The notes below the pieces were generated by a model, which did not search any database, was not told the DNA's origin, and saw only the letters and a list, made by a program, of their open reading frames with translations. A DNA stretch of 64,000 nucleotides from an uncultured Blautia sp. GTDB lineage: Bacteria; Bacillota; Clostridia; Lachnospirales; Lachnospiraceae. The stretch is taken from positions 53,263 through 117,262 of the forward strand of contig CAMNTH010000009.1 of the NCBI GenBank assembly GCA_946557785.1, in the 5' to 3' direction. Position 1 is the stretch's first letter; each line of letters begins with the position of its first letter. Positions 15,968 to 25,640 of the stretch are shown piece after piece. The translations under genes and the position numbers were made by a program.

Positions 15968-17989
15968 CTACTTTTTGTAATACCGGGATGCAGCATCGAA
16001 AAACTGCCGCAGGGCATACTGAAAATTGCTGGCTTCCACCTGGCTGGTACGTACCCGTACGAAATGCTCCAGCTTATCCATATACTCCTTCGGCGTAATG
16101 CTTCCCTCTGCTACGTAGTTCAGCCCTTTTTCCCAGCTGGCCGTCAGCTCCGGGTTCAGAAGCTGGCGGATCGAGCAGTTTACCACATCAAAGATCATCT
16201 CCCCTAAAAGAGTGGGAGTGATTACCTGTGTCTTTTTGTTCAGGGAAAGATATTTAATGGTAAAAAGCTTCTTCAGGATTTCCGCCCTTGTAGCGCTGGT
16301 ACCAATGCCGCAGCCCTTGATCTGGGCACGAAGCTCTTCATCCTCTATCAGCTGGCCTGCATTTTCCATAGCAAGGATCATTGAACCGGAATTATAGCGC
16401 TTAGGTGGAGAGGTTTCCCCCTCCTTTATGCCCAGATCGTCCACGGAAAGTATATCACTCTTTTTTAATCTCTGCAATGCCATAAGAAGATTCGCATTGC
16501 AGGAAGCTTCCCTTTCCTCCCCCTCCTTTTCGGATTCAGAAGCTTTCCCATCAGCAGCCTTCTTTTTTGAAAAAGAATTGGCTGCTATTTTTAAATAGCC
16601 TTCTTCCTTCAGAACCTTAAAAGAAGAGAAAAAAGATTCTTCCTGCATTTTTACTGTCAAATTTACTTTCTGGTAAACTGCAGGCGGATAGAAAATGCAC
16701 AAAAACCTGCGCACAATAGTCTCATAAACCCGCTCTGAGGTCTGAGACAAGGAACGCAGGGCACCAAGCCCCTGCCCTGTTGGAATGATGGCATAGTGAT
16801 CTGTAATCTGCTTATCATTCACATATCTGGTTTTTGCCATATTCTTATAGCTGCCCATTTCCAGTACTTCCGAAGCGGCATCTCCAATGGAAGAATAATT
16901 TTTAAGGCCCTGGATATTCTTATAAATTTCCTTTGCCACTGCAGTGGAAAGAACACGGGCATCTGTTCTTGGATAGGTGACCAGTTTCTTTTCATAAAGC
17001 TCCTGCACAATCCGCAAAGTCTCATCAGGACTAATCTTAAAAAGCTTCGAGCATACATTCTGAAGCTCTGCAAGGTTGAAAAGAAGAGGCGGATTTTTAT
17101 TTTCCTTTTTCCGCTCAATCTTATCTACTATACACGTAAGAGGCTGCCGCAGGCTCAAATGATCGATCAGTTCCCTGGCATGTTCTCTTTTTTTAAATCC
17201 GTTTTCTTTATATAAATGAGGCGACTGGAAATACCTGCTGCCTTCCACAGCGCGCCATTCTCCCTCAAATTTTTCCCCTTCCAGCGCAATGCCTGCTATC
17301 ACACGGTAAAATGGTGTTTTTACAAAGGAGCGTATTTCCCTTTCCCTGCGCACCACCATTCCCAGGACACAGGTCATTACACGTCCTACAGAGATTGCCT
17401 GATATTTGGTATTTAAATAATTAGAGATACTATTTCCGTAGCGAAGGGTCAGCACACGGGAAAAATTAATTCCCATAAGATAGTCTTCCTTTGCCCTTAA
17501 ATATGCTGAGGCAGATAAATTATCATATGCTGACAGGTCCTTTGCTTCCCGGATCCCCCTTAAAATCTCTTCTTCTGTTTGGGAATCAATCCATACACGT
17601 TTCTGGTTTTTCCCTATCACACCTGCTTCCTGGGCTACCAGACGGTAAATATATTCCCCTTCCCGCCCGGAGTCCGTGCAAACATAAATGGTTCCTACAT
17701 CTGCCCTGTTCAGCAGGCCTTTTACAATTTCAAACTGTTTCTGTACGCCCGGAATTACTTCATATTTAAATTCGCACGGCAAAAAAGGCAGGGTATCAAA
17801 ACTCCACCTTTTGTATTTGATATCATATTTCTCCGGGTAGCTCATGGTGACCAGGTGCCCTACACACCAGGTCACCACAGAATCTTCTGATTCCAGATAG
17901 CCGTCCCGTCTTTGTCCATTGATTTTTAATGCTTTGGCAAATTCCTGTGCCACACTTGGCTTTTCTGCTATGTATAAAGCTTTTGCCAT
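15968..17989 (-). CDS. topB: DNA topoisomerase III
   Basis: A 673-residue type IA topoisomerase. It opens with the TOPRIM domain 'KALYIAEKPSVAQEFAKAL' and 'CTDSGREGEYIYRLVAQEA', and carries the active-site Tyr region 'LVTYPRTDARVLS', then 'ADHYAIIPT'-like 'ITDHYAIIPTGQGLG' and 'GIGTSATRAEILKKLF'. It relaxes and decatenates single-stranded DNA. The C-terminal zinc domains of TopA are absent, consistent with TopB. It overlaps the FNT channel stop by one base and is followed closely by the GlmU-like gene. Chromosomal TopB is common in Firmicutes and is also frequent on conjugative elements, but no other transfer genes are here. Confidence 0.93.
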   Translation of the reverse strand: MAKALYIAEKPSVAQEFAKALKINGQRRDGYLESEDSVVTWCVGHLVTMSYPEKYDIKYKRWSFDTLPFLPCEFKYEVIPGVQKQFEIVKGLLNRADVGTIYVCTDSGREGEYIYRLVAQEAGVIGKNQKRVWIDSQTEEEILRGIREAKDLSAYDNLSASAYLRAKEDYLMGINFSRVLTLRYGNSISNYLNTKYQAISVGRVMTCVLGMVVRREREIRSFVKTPFYRVIAGIALEGEKFEGEWRAVEGSRYFQSPHLYKENGFKKREHARELIDHLSLRQPLTCIVDKIERKKENKNPPLLFNLAELQNVCSKLFKISPDETLRIVQELYEKKLVTYPRTDARVLSTAVAKEIYKNIQGLKNYSSIGDAASEVLEMGSYKNMAKTRYVNDKQITDHYAIIPTGQGLGALRSLSQTSERVYETIVRRFLCIFYPPAVYQKVNLTVKMQEESFFSSFKVLKEEGYLKIAANSFSKKKAADGKASESEKEGEEREASCNANLLMALQRLKKSDILSVDDLGIKEGETSPPKRYNSGSMILAMENAGQLIEDEELRAQIKGCGIGTSATRAEILKKLFTIKYLSLNKKTQVITPTLLGEMIFDVVNCSIRQLLNPELTASWEKGLNYVAEGSITPKEYMDKLEHFVRVRTSQVEASNFQYALRQFFDAASRYYKK

Positions 17990-18747
17990 TATTCGTCCGC
18001 ACTCATCTTTCTAAGAGGCCATGCCAGCAGCAGAGCTCCGCCTACCATATTTCCAAGAGTTACGATCAGCATGCTTTTCAGCATAGCACCAACAGATAAT
18101 CCAGGTACCATACAGAATGCTGCTGTAAAAATCCCCATGTTTGCAATACAGTGCTCAAATCCACTTACAACGAATCCGGAAATACACATTACGATCATTA
18201 AAAATTTCGCTGCCTCGCTCTTAAGCTTAATGCCGCATAGAACTCCCAGACACACAAAAAAGTTGCATAATACTGCACGGAAGAACATTTCTCCCAAAGG
18301 AATTGACAGCTTATTGTTAATAAATCCTGCAAAATAATCCTTCGTTCCTGCCGCTCCTGCCCATACAAAGATCAGGCTGAGGATCAAACATCCTACAAAG
18401 TTTCCGATATAGCTTACTGCCCAAACTTTGCCTGCATCCCCCCAGGTTACCTTTTTGTCATATGCGCCGAAAGCCATAACAAGGTTATTCCCTGTAAAAA
18501 GCTCTCCGCCTACCAGGGATATTAAAAGAACTGCAATGGAGAATACCACTGCACCCAGGAACTTACCCCATGCAGGCAGTTCTGCTGCGGAAAATACGTT
18601 TCCTACTACATTGGAAAATATCATGGCAACTACAATAAAAAATCCGGCCATGATCGCACGCATGAAGTATTTTCCGAAGTCTTTGTTCAGCAGCGCAATT
18701 TTGTTTTTCGCTGCGTTTGATAGTTTCTGTACATCCTCATAAATCAT
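17989..18747 (-). CDS. Formate/nitrite transporter (FNT) channel
   Basis: 252 residues with six membrane helices. Signature segments are 'AIMAGFFIVVAMIFSNVVGN', 'GELFTGNNLVMAFGAYDKKV' and 'FVVSGFEHCIANMGIF', where the His of GFEHCIAN is the conserved pore residue of FocA/NirC channels. It moves formate, nitrite, hydrosulfide or related small anions; in a fermenter formate is most likely. GGAGG precedes the ATG. A promoter and an inverted repeat lie in the leader. The stop overlaps the topB start by one base. Confidence 0.92.
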   Translation of the reverse strand: MIYEDVQKLSNAAKNKIALLNKDFGKYFMRAIMAGFFIVVAMIFSNVVGNVFSAAELPAWGKFLGAVVFSIAVLLISLVGGELFTGNNLVMAFGAYDKKVTWGDAGKVWAVSYIGNFVGCLILSLIFVWAGAAGTKDYFAGFINNKLSIPLGEMFFRAVLCNFFVCLGVLCGIKLKSEAAKFLMIVMCISGFVVSGFEHCIANMGIFTAAFCMVPGLSVGAMLKSMLIVTLGNMVGGALLLAWPLRKMSADE

Positions 18748-18767
18748 GTGACTACCTCCTTCTTTTA

Positions 18768-18786
18768 GAAAGACTTCCTGTCTTTC
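18768..18786. promoter_or_regulatory. Inverted repeat in the FNT leader
   Basis: GAAAGAC-5 nt-GTCTTTC, a perfect 7-bp inverted repeat between the promoter and the FNT start, 21 bp before the ATG. It may be an operator or an mRNA hairpin near the ribosome binding site. Confidence 0.35.
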
Positions 18787-18806
18787 CTTCCGTAATTTGC
18801 CTTTTT

Positions 18807-18835
18807 ATTATATCACTTTCATTAAAATTCCACAA
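18807..18835 (-). promoter_or_regulatory. Sigma-A promoter of the FNT-topB operon
   Basis: TTGTGG (18830-18835), 17-bp spacer and a consensus TATAAT (18807-18812) on the minus strand, 60 bp before the FNT start. Confidence 0.7.
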
Positions 18836-18889
18836 TACAAAAGGGACAGGATTCTGATATTTTTTTCACAATTTAGAAGGGTATAATAT

Positions 18890-18925
18890 AAAAGAGGAAT
18901 GTCCAATGTCAGGCATCCCTCTTTT
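18890..18925 (-). terminator. Terminator downstream of asd
   Basis: A stem AAAGAGG(A)ATG.../...CAT(C)CCTCTTT lies just downstream of the asd stop on the minus strand and is followed there by TTTTATATT. Confidence 0.7.
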
Positions 18926-18939
18926 TATAAGATCTCCAA

Positions 18940-20025
18940 TTATTTTTTGTTAATAAAACCTTTTGCCTTCAAGGTTTCTGCACACAAAACCGCTCCGCCT
19001 GCAGCACCTCTTACCGTATTATGAGAAAGACCTACGAATTTGAAATCGTATACTGTATCTTCACGGAGACGTCCAATGGACACACCCATTCCCTTCTCGT
19101 AATTCACATCCTCTGTAACCTGAGGACGGTTATCCTCTTCCAGATACTGGATGAACTGCTTCGGTGCGCTTGGAAGCTCCAGTTCCTGAGGAATTCCTTT
19201 AAACTCTTTCAGTGCCTGGATCAGCTGTTCTTTGGTTGGTTTCTTACGGAACTTCACAAATACAGCAGCTGTATGTCCGTTTAATACAGGGACACGGATA
19301 CACTGACAGGTGATTACTGGCTCTGCTGCCGGTACGATCACACCGTCTTCAATCTTACCCCACAGTCTTAAAGGCTCTTTCTCACTCTTCTCTTCTTCTC
19401 CGCCGATATAAGGAATGATATTGTGTTCCATTTCCGGCCAGTCTTTAAAAGTCTTTCCTGCACCGGAGATTGCCTGATAAGTTGTAGCAACTACTTCGTA
19501 TGGCTCAAATTCCTTCCATGCAGTCAGAACGGGTGCATAGCTCTGAATAGAACAGTTAGGTTTTACAGCAATAAAGCCACGTGTGGTTCCAAGACGTTTC
19601 TTCTGGAACTCAATCACATCAAAATGCTCCGGGTTAATTTCCGGCACTACCATAGGAACGTCCGGAGTCCATCTGTGAGCACTGTTATTAGAAACAACCG
19701 GGGTTTCTGTCTTCGCATATTCTTCTTCAATCGCCTTGATCTCATCCTTGGACATATCTACTGCGGAAAATACAAAGTCAACGGTTGCAGCAACCTTTTC
19801 CACTTCATTTACATTCATTACCACAATATTTTTTACTGCTTCCGGCATGGGAGTATCCATCTTCCATCTTCCGCCTACAGCCTCTTCGTAGGTTTTTCCT
19901 GCGCTTCTGGCACTTGCAGCAAGTGTTACTACTTCAAACCAGGGATGGTTCTCCAAAAGGGAGATAAATCTCTGTCCTACCATACCTGTTGCTCCTAAAA
20001 TACCAACTCTCAGTTTCTCACTCAT
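18940..20025 (-). CDS. asd: Aspartate-semialdehyde dehydrogenase
   Basis: 361 residues. It reduces aspartyl phosphate to aspartate semialdehyde with NADPH, the branch step to lysine/diaminopimelate, threonine and methionine. '[19 protein letters not shown]' is the nucleotide-binding motif, '[14 protein letters not shown]' carries catalytic Cys158, and '[15 protein letters not shown]' carries the conserved His. 'VSNNSAHRW' and '[11 protein letters not shown]' point to the archaeal/fungal-type subgroup also found in Clostridia. AGGAG lies 9 nt before the ATG. It is monocistronic; no lysine riboswitch fits in the 112-bp leader. A possible weak promoter (TTGCAT...TATAGT) lies upstream. Confidence 0.95.
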   Translation of the reverse strand: MSEKLRVGILGATGMVGQRFISLLENHPWFEVVTLAASARSAGKTYEEAVGGRWKMDTPMPEAVKNIVVMNVNEVEKVAATVDFVFSAVDMSKDEIKAIEEEYAKTETPVVSNNSAHRWTPDVPMVVPEINPEHFDVIEFQKKRLGTTRGFIAVKPNCSIQSYAPVLTAWKEFEPYEVVATTYQAISGAGKTFKDWPEMEHNIIPYIGGEEEKSEKEPLRLWGKIEDGVIVPAAEPVITCQCIRVPVLNGHTAAVFVKFRKKPTKEQLIQALKEFKGIPQELELPSAPKQFIQYLEEDNRPQVTEDVNYEKGMGVSIGRLREDTVYDFKFVGLSHNTVRGAAGGAVLCAETLKAKGFINKK

Positions 20026-20137
20026 AATTCATTACTCCTCGCTTTACAATTTCATATGTCGTTCTGCGGCACACATCTGTTTTTCTTGTAAATACTATAC
20101 CAATTTTCCAAAAAATGCAAGCTTTTTTTTCAGTTTT

Positions 20138-21514
20138 TTATTTTTCAATGTATTTTTTATTTTCTGCAATTACCTGCTCCATCACTTCCGGTCCTGGCGC
20201 CCCCCATGTAATCCGCTTCTCCACGCAGGTGCGCATACTGATGGCTTCATAAATATCCTCTTCAAAAACAGGGCTGATGGCTTTATATTCTTCCAGAGAA
20301 AGCTCATCCAGAGAAATGCCTTTCTCAAGACAGGTAAGTACCAAGCGTCCAACGATTCCATGAGCATCCCGGAAAGGAACGCCATGGTTAACCAAATAGT
20401 CTGCAGCATCCGTTGCATTGGTAAAGCCGTTTTTCGCACTGGCTTCCATGTTTTCCGTCCGAAACTGCATGGTGGAAACCATTCCGGTAAACAGGGCAAG
20501 GCAGCCCTTCACCGTGTCAATAGCGTCGAATGTCAGTTCCTTGTCCTCCTGCATATCTTTATTATAGGCAAGGGGAATGCCTTTCATGGTAGTCAGTATG
20601 GACATCAGCGCTCCATAAACCCTGCCTGTTTTTCCCCGTACCAGTTCCGCAATATCCGGATTCTTCTTCTGGGGCATAATGCTGCTTCCGGTACTGTAGG
20701 CATCATCAATTTCCACGAAGCGGTACTCATTGGAGTTCCACAGGATGATTTCCTCGGAAAAACGGCTAAGATGCATCATAATAGTAGAAAGGGCAGATAA
20801 AAGTTCAATCACGTAATCCCTGTCAGAAACAGAATCCATGCTGTTTCTGGTAGGCTCATCAAATCCCAGAATCTCCGCCGTGTATGCCCGATCCAGAGGA
20901 TATGTCGTACCTGCAAGAGCCCCTGCTCCTAAAGGACAGGTATTCATTCTCTTTCGTATATCACAAAGGCGCCCTCTGTCTCTTCGAAACATTTCAAAAT
21001 AAGCGCCGATATGGTGGGAAAGGGTCACAGGCTGTGCCTTCTGCAGATGGGTAAATCCTGGCATATAGGTATGTACATGTTCTTCCATGATCTTATGCAG
21101 AGCAAGAAGAAGCTTCTTCACTTCTTCATCGATCCCGTCAAGCTCATCCCTTACATACAGCTTCATATCCAGAGCGACCTGGTCATTGCGGCTTCGTCCT
21201 GTGTGCAGCTTCTTCCCTGCATCCCCGATCCGGTCAATGAGACTGGCCTCCACAAAGCTGTGAATATCTTCATATTCAGAAGTGATCTCAAGCGTTCCTT
21301 CTCTTACATCTTTAAGGATTCCCTCAAGACCTTTGATAATTTCATCCCTCTCCTTTTCTGTAAGGATGCCCTGCTTTGCAAGCATGGTAACATGTGCCTT
21401 GCTTCCCCGGATATCCTGCTCATAGAATTTCTGATCAAAGGAGATCGACGCATTAAAATTGTATACAAGTTTGTCCGTTTCTTTTGTAAAACGGCCTCCC
21501 CAAAGTTGTGCCAT
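20138..21514 (-). CDS. argH: Argininosuccinate lyase
   Basis: 458 residues from ATG 21514 ('[20 protein letters not shown]'), which has AGAGGA about 8 nt upstream; the frame is open 23 codons further but lacks support there. It splits argininosuccinate into arginine and fumarate. The fumarase/aspartase-superfamily signature '[19 protein letters not shown]' contains the catalytic Ser loop, and '[10 protein letters not shown]'-like '[17 protein letters not shown]' matches the C-terminal domain. It is the last gene of the flippase-pssA-psd-queH-argH operon. argG is not in the window. Confidence 0.95.
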   Translation of the reverse strand: MAQLWGGRFTKETDKLVYNFNASISFDQKFYEQDIRGSKAHVTMLAKQGILTEKERDEIIKGLEGILKDVREGTLEITSEYEDIHSFVEASLIDRIGDAGKKLHTGRSRNDQVALDMKLYVRDELDGIDEEVKKLLLALHKIMEEHVHTYMPGFTHLQKAQPVTLSHHIGAYFEMFRRDRGRLCDIRKRMNTCPLGAGALAGTTYPLDRAYTAEILGFDEPTRNSMDSVSDRDYVIELLSALSTIMMHLSRFSEEIILWNSNEYRFVEIDDAYSTGSSIMPQKKNPDIAELVRGKTGRVYGALMSILTTMKGIPLAYNKDMQEDKELTFDAIDTVKGCLALFTGMVSTMQFRTENMEASAKNGFTNATDAADYLVNHGVPFRDAHGIVGRLVLTCLEKGISLDELSLEEYKAISPVFEEDIYEAISMRTCVEKRITWGAPGPEVMEQVIAENKKYIEK

Positions 21515-21552
21515 AATTCTTTCCTCTCTTTTTTCTCTCTTCTCTATAAATT

Positions 21553-22161
21553 TTAAATTCTTTTCGAAAAAGCGCAGCCGCAATAGTCCTGTCTGTATAG
21601 ATCATGCTCTTTTGACAGTTCTATGGACCGCTTATAGCCATTCTTCTTTTTAAAGTCAGACGGCAGATGGGAAACCTGATAAAGCTTAGAAAGCTCTTCC
21701 CCAATTTCATTCAGCTTAGCTGCATTCTTCAAAGGACTGATAGACAATGTGGTGGTAAAATAATCATACCCTCCCTCATATGCCAGACGCGCTGCTTCTT
21801 CCATCCGCATACGGTAACAGCGAAAACATCTCTCTCCTCCCTCCGGTGCATTCTCCAGCCCCCTTGCCATCCCATAAAATTTTTCCGGATGGTAGGCGCC
21901 TTCAACAAATGTCACAGAATGACGAAACTCCATTTCTCCAATCAGGCGGCGGATTTCCTCCACACGTTTCTCATATTCCTCCCTTGGAGAAATATTCGGA
22001 TTATAATAGAAAACAGTAATCTCAAAATAGTCAGAAAGATATTCCAGTACATAACTGCTGCAGGGTGCACAGCAGGCATGAAGAAATAATCTGGGAACAT
22101 CTTCCCTGTTATTTAAGGTCCGCAGAATTTTTTCCAGTTCTTTTTGGTAATTTCTGTTCAC
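21553..22161 (-). CDS. queH: Epoxyqueuosine reductase QueH
   Basis: 202 residues of the QueH (DUF208) family, which performs the last step of queuosine synthesis, reducing epoxyqueuosine in tRNA with a [4Fe-4S] cluster and no cobalamin. 'LFLHACCAPCSSYVLEYL' gives the adjacent Cys pair plus Cys, 'CFRCYRMRMEEAA' the CxxC, and 'SISPLKNAAKLNEIG' and 'YRQDYCGCAFS' complete the pattern. The start is GTG with GGGAGAG upstream, lying inside the psd gene, so the two overlap by 53 nt. Tgt, the tRNA-guanine transglycosylase of the same pathway, is encoded at 51.6 kb. Confidence 0.92.
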   Translation of the reverse strand: MNRNYQKELEKILRTLNNREDVPRLFLHACCAPCSSYVLEYLSDYFEITVFYYNPNISPREEYEKRVEEIRRLIGEMEFRHSVTFVEGAYHPEKFYGMARGLENAPEGGERCFRCYRMRMEEAARLAYEGGYDYFTTTLSISPLKNAAKLNEIGEELSKLYQVSHLPSDFKKKNGYKRSIELSKEHDLYRQDYCGCAFSKRI

Positions 22162-23014
22162 CGATTCTCTCTCCCATTCTTACAATTGTCTCATATCCGT
22201 TCTCCGTATTCTCAAGAAGATCGTAATCCAGACGGACTTTTCCATGCTGAAGAAGCAGTATCACGGTAGAGCCTCCGAATTCAAAATACCCCTTCTCTTC
22301 ACCTTTATCTACTTTGCGGGGTGTTTTGAAGCGGTTGCGGATCTTCCCTACCATCATAGCTCCCACTTCCATCATAAGGATGGTTCCAAAGTTTGTTGTC
22401 TGCAAAAGAGCATATTCCCTTGCATTTTCTTTATAAATGGGATGCAGCTCCCCTGCTGCAGGATTTACCGTATGAAGACAGCCTGCAAGGGATACCACGG
22501 AAGACTGCACTCCTTGCGCAGGATAACAGTAGTGATGGTAATTATCCACTGTTAAGCGGATCACAACTGCATAACCATTTTCATATTTCTCTGCAAGACG
22601 AGGGTTTCTTAAAAGCTGGGGCACTGTATATTCTGTATCTTTAATAAAAAACCTGGAATCATTTCCAATTCGATGCACAGACACCTTGCCGTCACAGGGG
22701 CTTACCAGGATGCTTTCATCCTTTACAATGGGCCTTGCCCCTTCACGAATCTTCCTGGTAAAAAAGTCATTGTATGAGCAGTATTTTTTTTCCTCATAAT
22801 CAGACATATCAATGCCGTTCCTCTCGGCAAAGCCAGGAACAAAACGCGCAGACAAACGGCTTTTTAAAACAGTTCCTGCGAGCCTGGAAACAAAAGGACG
22901 GATAAGAAGCGTAAGGCAAAGCCTGCCGCCCCAATCCGTATATAAGTGTCTCAGAAATTTATCCTGACTGTTCTCTTCAATTGTAATATTACCTTTACGG
23001 TCAATGTATTTCAT
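22109..23014 (-). CDS. psd: Phosphatidylserine decarboxylase proenzyme
   Basis: 301 residues. It decarboxylates phosphatidylserine to phosphatidylethanolamine at the membrane. 'DGKVSVHRIG' holds the catalytic Asp region, 'DNYHHYCYPAQG' the His pair, and 'FGGST' (residues 246-250) the self-cleavage site where Ser249 becomes the pyruvoyl group. Length is typical for the Gram-positive/eukaryotic PSD type II. It follows pssA, its substrate-producing enzyme, by 48 nt, and its 3' end overlaps queH. Confidence 0.93.
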   Translation of the reverse strand: MKYIDRKGNITIEENSQDKFLRHLYTDWGGRLCLTLLIRPFVSRLAGTVLKSRLSARFVPGFAERNGIDMSDYEEKKYCSYNDFFTRKIREGARPIVKDESILVSPCDGKVSVHRIGNDSRFFIKDTEYTVPQLLRNPRLAEKYENGYAVVIRLTVDNYHHYCYPAQGVQSSVVSLAGCLHTVNPAAGELHPIYKENAREYALLQTTNFGTILMMEVGAMMVGKIRNRFKTPRKVDKGEEKGYFEFGGSTVILLLQHGKVRLDYDLLENTENGYETIVRMGERIGEQKLPKRTGKNSADLK

Positions 23015-23062
23015 TCTCTCACATCCTGTCGGTATGATACCCTATTATTCTTCTCCTACACT

Positions 23063-23680
23063 TTACAGCATATGAAACATTTTTGCAAGTGCAAGACCTA
23101 CCAATGCTACCAGAAGAAACAGGGCAGGATTATGGGGCTTCTTCACTTTTACGTCGCTGATAAATAAAACTCCCACAATCACCACTGCTGCATTGAGAAT
23201 AAATAAGAAATGAATGCCACAAAATCTCTGGATGAGATAAATAAAGGGCAGGATGATCGCCATGGAGGTAATAGGCAGTCCCTGATAATATTGGCGCAAC
23301 TCGCTTGTTTCATTCTGTCTCTTCTCTTCTGTTACATTGAAAAAAGCCAGCCGTATCACAGATGCAACCCCGTAAAGTGCCAGGATCATTTTACTTACAG
23401 GGCCTTTCATTCCTAGGCAATAGCAAATTACAATAGGAAACGCCCCGAAGCAGACCACATCGCACAGTGAGTCTATCTGAATGCCGAATTTCTTCTCATC
23501 TTCCGTACGATCCTTCTTTGTCCTGGCAATCTTTCCGTCAAACATATCGCAAAGTCCGGAAACCGCAAGACACAAAATAGCATACCGAAAATTTCCTCCA
23601 AGTGCACAAAACATTCCAAATATAGAAATCATCAGGCTGACATAAGTCAGAACAACTGTATAATCATAAAATCCTAACAT
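23063..23680 (-). CDS. pssA: CDP-diacylglycerol--serine O-phosphatidyltransferase
   Basis: 205 residues from ATG 23680, preceded by GGAGAAAGG; a longer open frame to 23740 lacks a site. The CDP-alcohol phosphotransferase motif is seen as 'DMFDGKIAR...' then 'GIQIDSLCDVVCFG' (DGxxARx8GxxxDxxxD). Six hydrophobic helices follow. It makes phosphatidylserine, the substrate of the adjacent Psd. The start overlaps the flippase-like gene by 7 nt. Confidence 0.93.
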   Translation of the reverse strand: MLGFYDYTVVLTYVSLMISIFGMFCALGGNFRYAILCLAVSGLCDMFDGKIARTKKDRTEDEKKFGIQIDSLCDVVCFGAFPIVICYCLGMKGPVSKMILALYGVASVIRLAFFNVTEEKRQNETSELRQYYQGLPITSMAIILPFIYLIQRFCGIHFLFILNAAVVIVGVLFISDVKVKKPHNPALFLLVALVGLALAKMFHML

Positions 23681-24726
23681 AACCCTTTCTCCTTCTCTTT
23701 TGGTATTTTTCCCCTTCCAATTGTAAACTGAGCTGTACAAGTCATTAATGCACTGATCAATACCTGGCCGTAGTAGGAAATCCCCCGGCTTAAAAGCATT
23801 GAGGGAAGCAGTATTTCCCCAAAGACCGGTACAAACATAATAAGATACAGGGTTTCACTGATTCCCATCCCCCCTGGAAGCGGCAGCATGTCTACAGACA
23901 CGGAAATTACAGCCTGCAAAACCGTAACCGTTACGATTCCTGCCCCTTTAAGCCCCAGAGCACGGTATACCCAGTAGGTTACCGTAAACAGGATCAGCCT
24001 CTGCACCATAGTGATCAGAAAAACATTCAGGATAACTCTTTTGTGTCCGGCCCAGAAGGCGGCTGTCTCATGGTACTGATCCATGGACTCTTCCAGTTTC
24101 TCCAGGCGTGCCGCCTTTTTTTTCAGGAGGCAGAAATGTTCCATAAGCTTAAGTCCCCTGACCATAATCCATTTAGCAAGTCCGGGAGCAAATACCAGAA
24201 CCATCATAAATGTCACGCAAAATATATTCAGTCCAAGTCCCAAATAAAAAATCCACATATAGTCTCCAAGGTATCCTGCCAGAAAGTCTCGTCCAAACAG
24301 GAAAAGGAGTCCGCCGATAAATACCAGTACGGCTTTATAGGTAATGGTTACGATCATAAGAACGAGGGTTGAAACCGGAACATCCAGCTCATCTTTTTTC
24401 ATATAATAAATCTGCATGGGCTGCCCGCCTGTGGCAGACGGTGTGATACAGCTAAAGAAAAATCCCACAAAAGAGTATAATGCGCAATGGCTCATCCTGA
24501 CTTTTTCTCCAAGAGTTCTCATCATATGAAAAATGATCACGGATTCACCTATCATAAAAAGTACTACGCAAACGATTCCCAGAAAAAGGTATCGAATATC
24601 AGCCGTACGTACAACTGCAGCAATATTATGTATATCTTCGCCTTTAAAAACCATATATACGGTAAGGCCGAATACAACGATCAAAAATACAAAATTAAAT
24701 AGATTCCTTTTCTTATTTTCTTTCAT
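23674..24726 (-). CDS. Flippase-like / lysylphosphatidylglycerol synthase transmembrane-domain protein
   Basis: 350 residues with about eight helices of the UPF0104/AglD2-type family (the membrane half of MprF). 'FSCITPSATGGQPMQIYYMK' and 'VSVDMLPLPGGMGISETLY' are the conserved membrane motifs. It lacks the cytoplasmic aminoacyl-transfer domain of MprF. It probably moves or modifies lipids, consistent with its place as first gene of the pssA-psd operon. Exact substrate unknown. Confidence 0.87.
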   Translation of the reverse strand: MKENKKRNLFNFVFLIVVFGLTVYMVFKGEDIHNIAAVVRTADIRYLFLGIVCVVLFMIGESVIIFHMMRTLGEKVRMSHCALYSFVGFFFSCITPSATGGQPMQIYYMKKDELDVPVSTLVLMIVTITYKAVLVFIGGLLFLFGRDFLAGYLGDYMWIFYLGLGLNIFCVTFMMVLVFAPGLAKWIMVRGLKLMEHFCLLKKKAARLEKLEESMDQYHETAAFWAGHKRVILNVFLITMVQRLILFTVTYWVYRALGLKGAGIVTVTVLQAVISVSVDMLPLPGGMGISETLYLIMFVPVFGEILLPSMLLSRGISYYGQVLISALMTCTAQFTIGRGKIPKEKEKGLC

Positions 24727-24866
24727 CTGATTTTTTTCTTCTGCATACGTTTCCTTTCCTGATTATATTCTGCTATTTTTCGCGCCAAAACTGCGCCTCT
24801 TTTCACATTATATCATATCAACCATCAAAAGCATATGATAAAATATACAAAAATGGAGGTAAATAA

Positions 24867-25640
24867 ATGAAACCACTTCTGGAAGTCAGAGATGTTTCTC
24901 TTTCCTATCATACACTCCAGGGGGAAACGACTGCCCTTTCTCATATATCTTTTACTTTAATGCCCGGTGAATTTATTGCCATTGTCGGTCCATCCGGCTG
25001 CGGCAAATCCACCCTGCTAAATGCCATCTGCGGCCTTCTGGAAATTGAGCATGGTTCTATTCTTATGAACCAAAACCCAATTGGAATACAATCCAGGTCC
25101 TCCCGTATTGGCTACATGCTTCAGAAGGATCACCTGCTGGAATGGCGCAGTATCTATAAAAACGTCCTTCTGGGTCTGGAAATCCGCAGAGAAGTCACCC
25201 CTGAAAAAAAGGCCCTTGTGGATGAAATGCTTAGCACCTATGGTTTGGACAAATTCAAAAACGCCCGCCCTTCTCAGCTTTCCGGCGGTATGCGCCAAAG
25301 AGCCGCCCTCATCCGTACCCTTGCCCTAAAACCAGACCTTCTCCTTCTGGATGAACCTTTTTCCGCACTGGACTACCAGACACGCCTCAATGTCAGTGAT
25401 GATATTGGGAAAATCCTGAAAAAGGAGCATAAGCCAGCCATTTTAGTAACCCATGATATTTCCGAAGCAATCAGCATGGCAGACAAAGTGATCATCCTCT
25501 CCAAAAGGCCTGCCACCCTTTTGCGGATCGTCACCATTGACCTTGGCATGGAGGAGCGTACGCCCCTTGCATCCCGCAATGCTCCGGAATTTAAATCCTA
25601 TTTTAATCTTATCTGGAAGGAGCTGAACCAAAATGCCTGA
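24867..25640 (+). CDS. ABC transporter ATPase, nitrate/sulfonate/taurine (SsuB/TauB) type
   Basis: 257 residues. Walker A 'GPSGCGKSTLLNAICGLLE', Q-loop 'MLQKDHLLEWRSI', signature 'QLSGGMRQRAALIRTL', Walker B 'LLLLDEPFSALD' and H-loop 'ILVTHDISEA' are all present. The 'KDHLLEW' Q-loop is typical of ATPases for sulfonates, nitrate and thiamine precursors. GGAGG lies 7 nt before the ATG. Its 3' end overlaps the permease gene by 8 nt. No substrate-binding protein is encoded next to it. Confidence 0.9.
   Translation: MKPLLEVRDVSLSYHTLQGETTALSHISFTLMPGEFIAIVGPSGCGKSTLLNAICGLLEIEHGSILMNQNPIGIQSRSSRIGYMLQKDHLLEWRSIYKNVLLGLEIRREVTPEKKALVDEMLSTYGLDKFKNARPSQLSGGMRQRAALIRTLALKPDLLLLDEPFSALDYQTRLNVSDDIGKILKKEHKPAILVTHDISEAISMADKVIILSKRPATLLRIVTIDLGMEERTPLASRNAPEFKSYFNLIWKELNQNA

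Noticed and set aside
15968..17989. topB as sign of a conjugative element
   Set aside because: TopB is common on chromosomes; no relaxase, type IV secretion or integrase genes flank it, and TraX here is the chromosomal kind.
20026..20137. Possible lysine riboswitch before asd
   Set aside because: The 112-bp gap is too short and shows no matching helices.
24800..24866. ATCATAT...ATATGAT inverted repeat before the ABC operon
   Set aside because: AT-rich 7-bp arms with a 14-bp spacer overlap a weak -10-like sequence; chance cannot be excluded.
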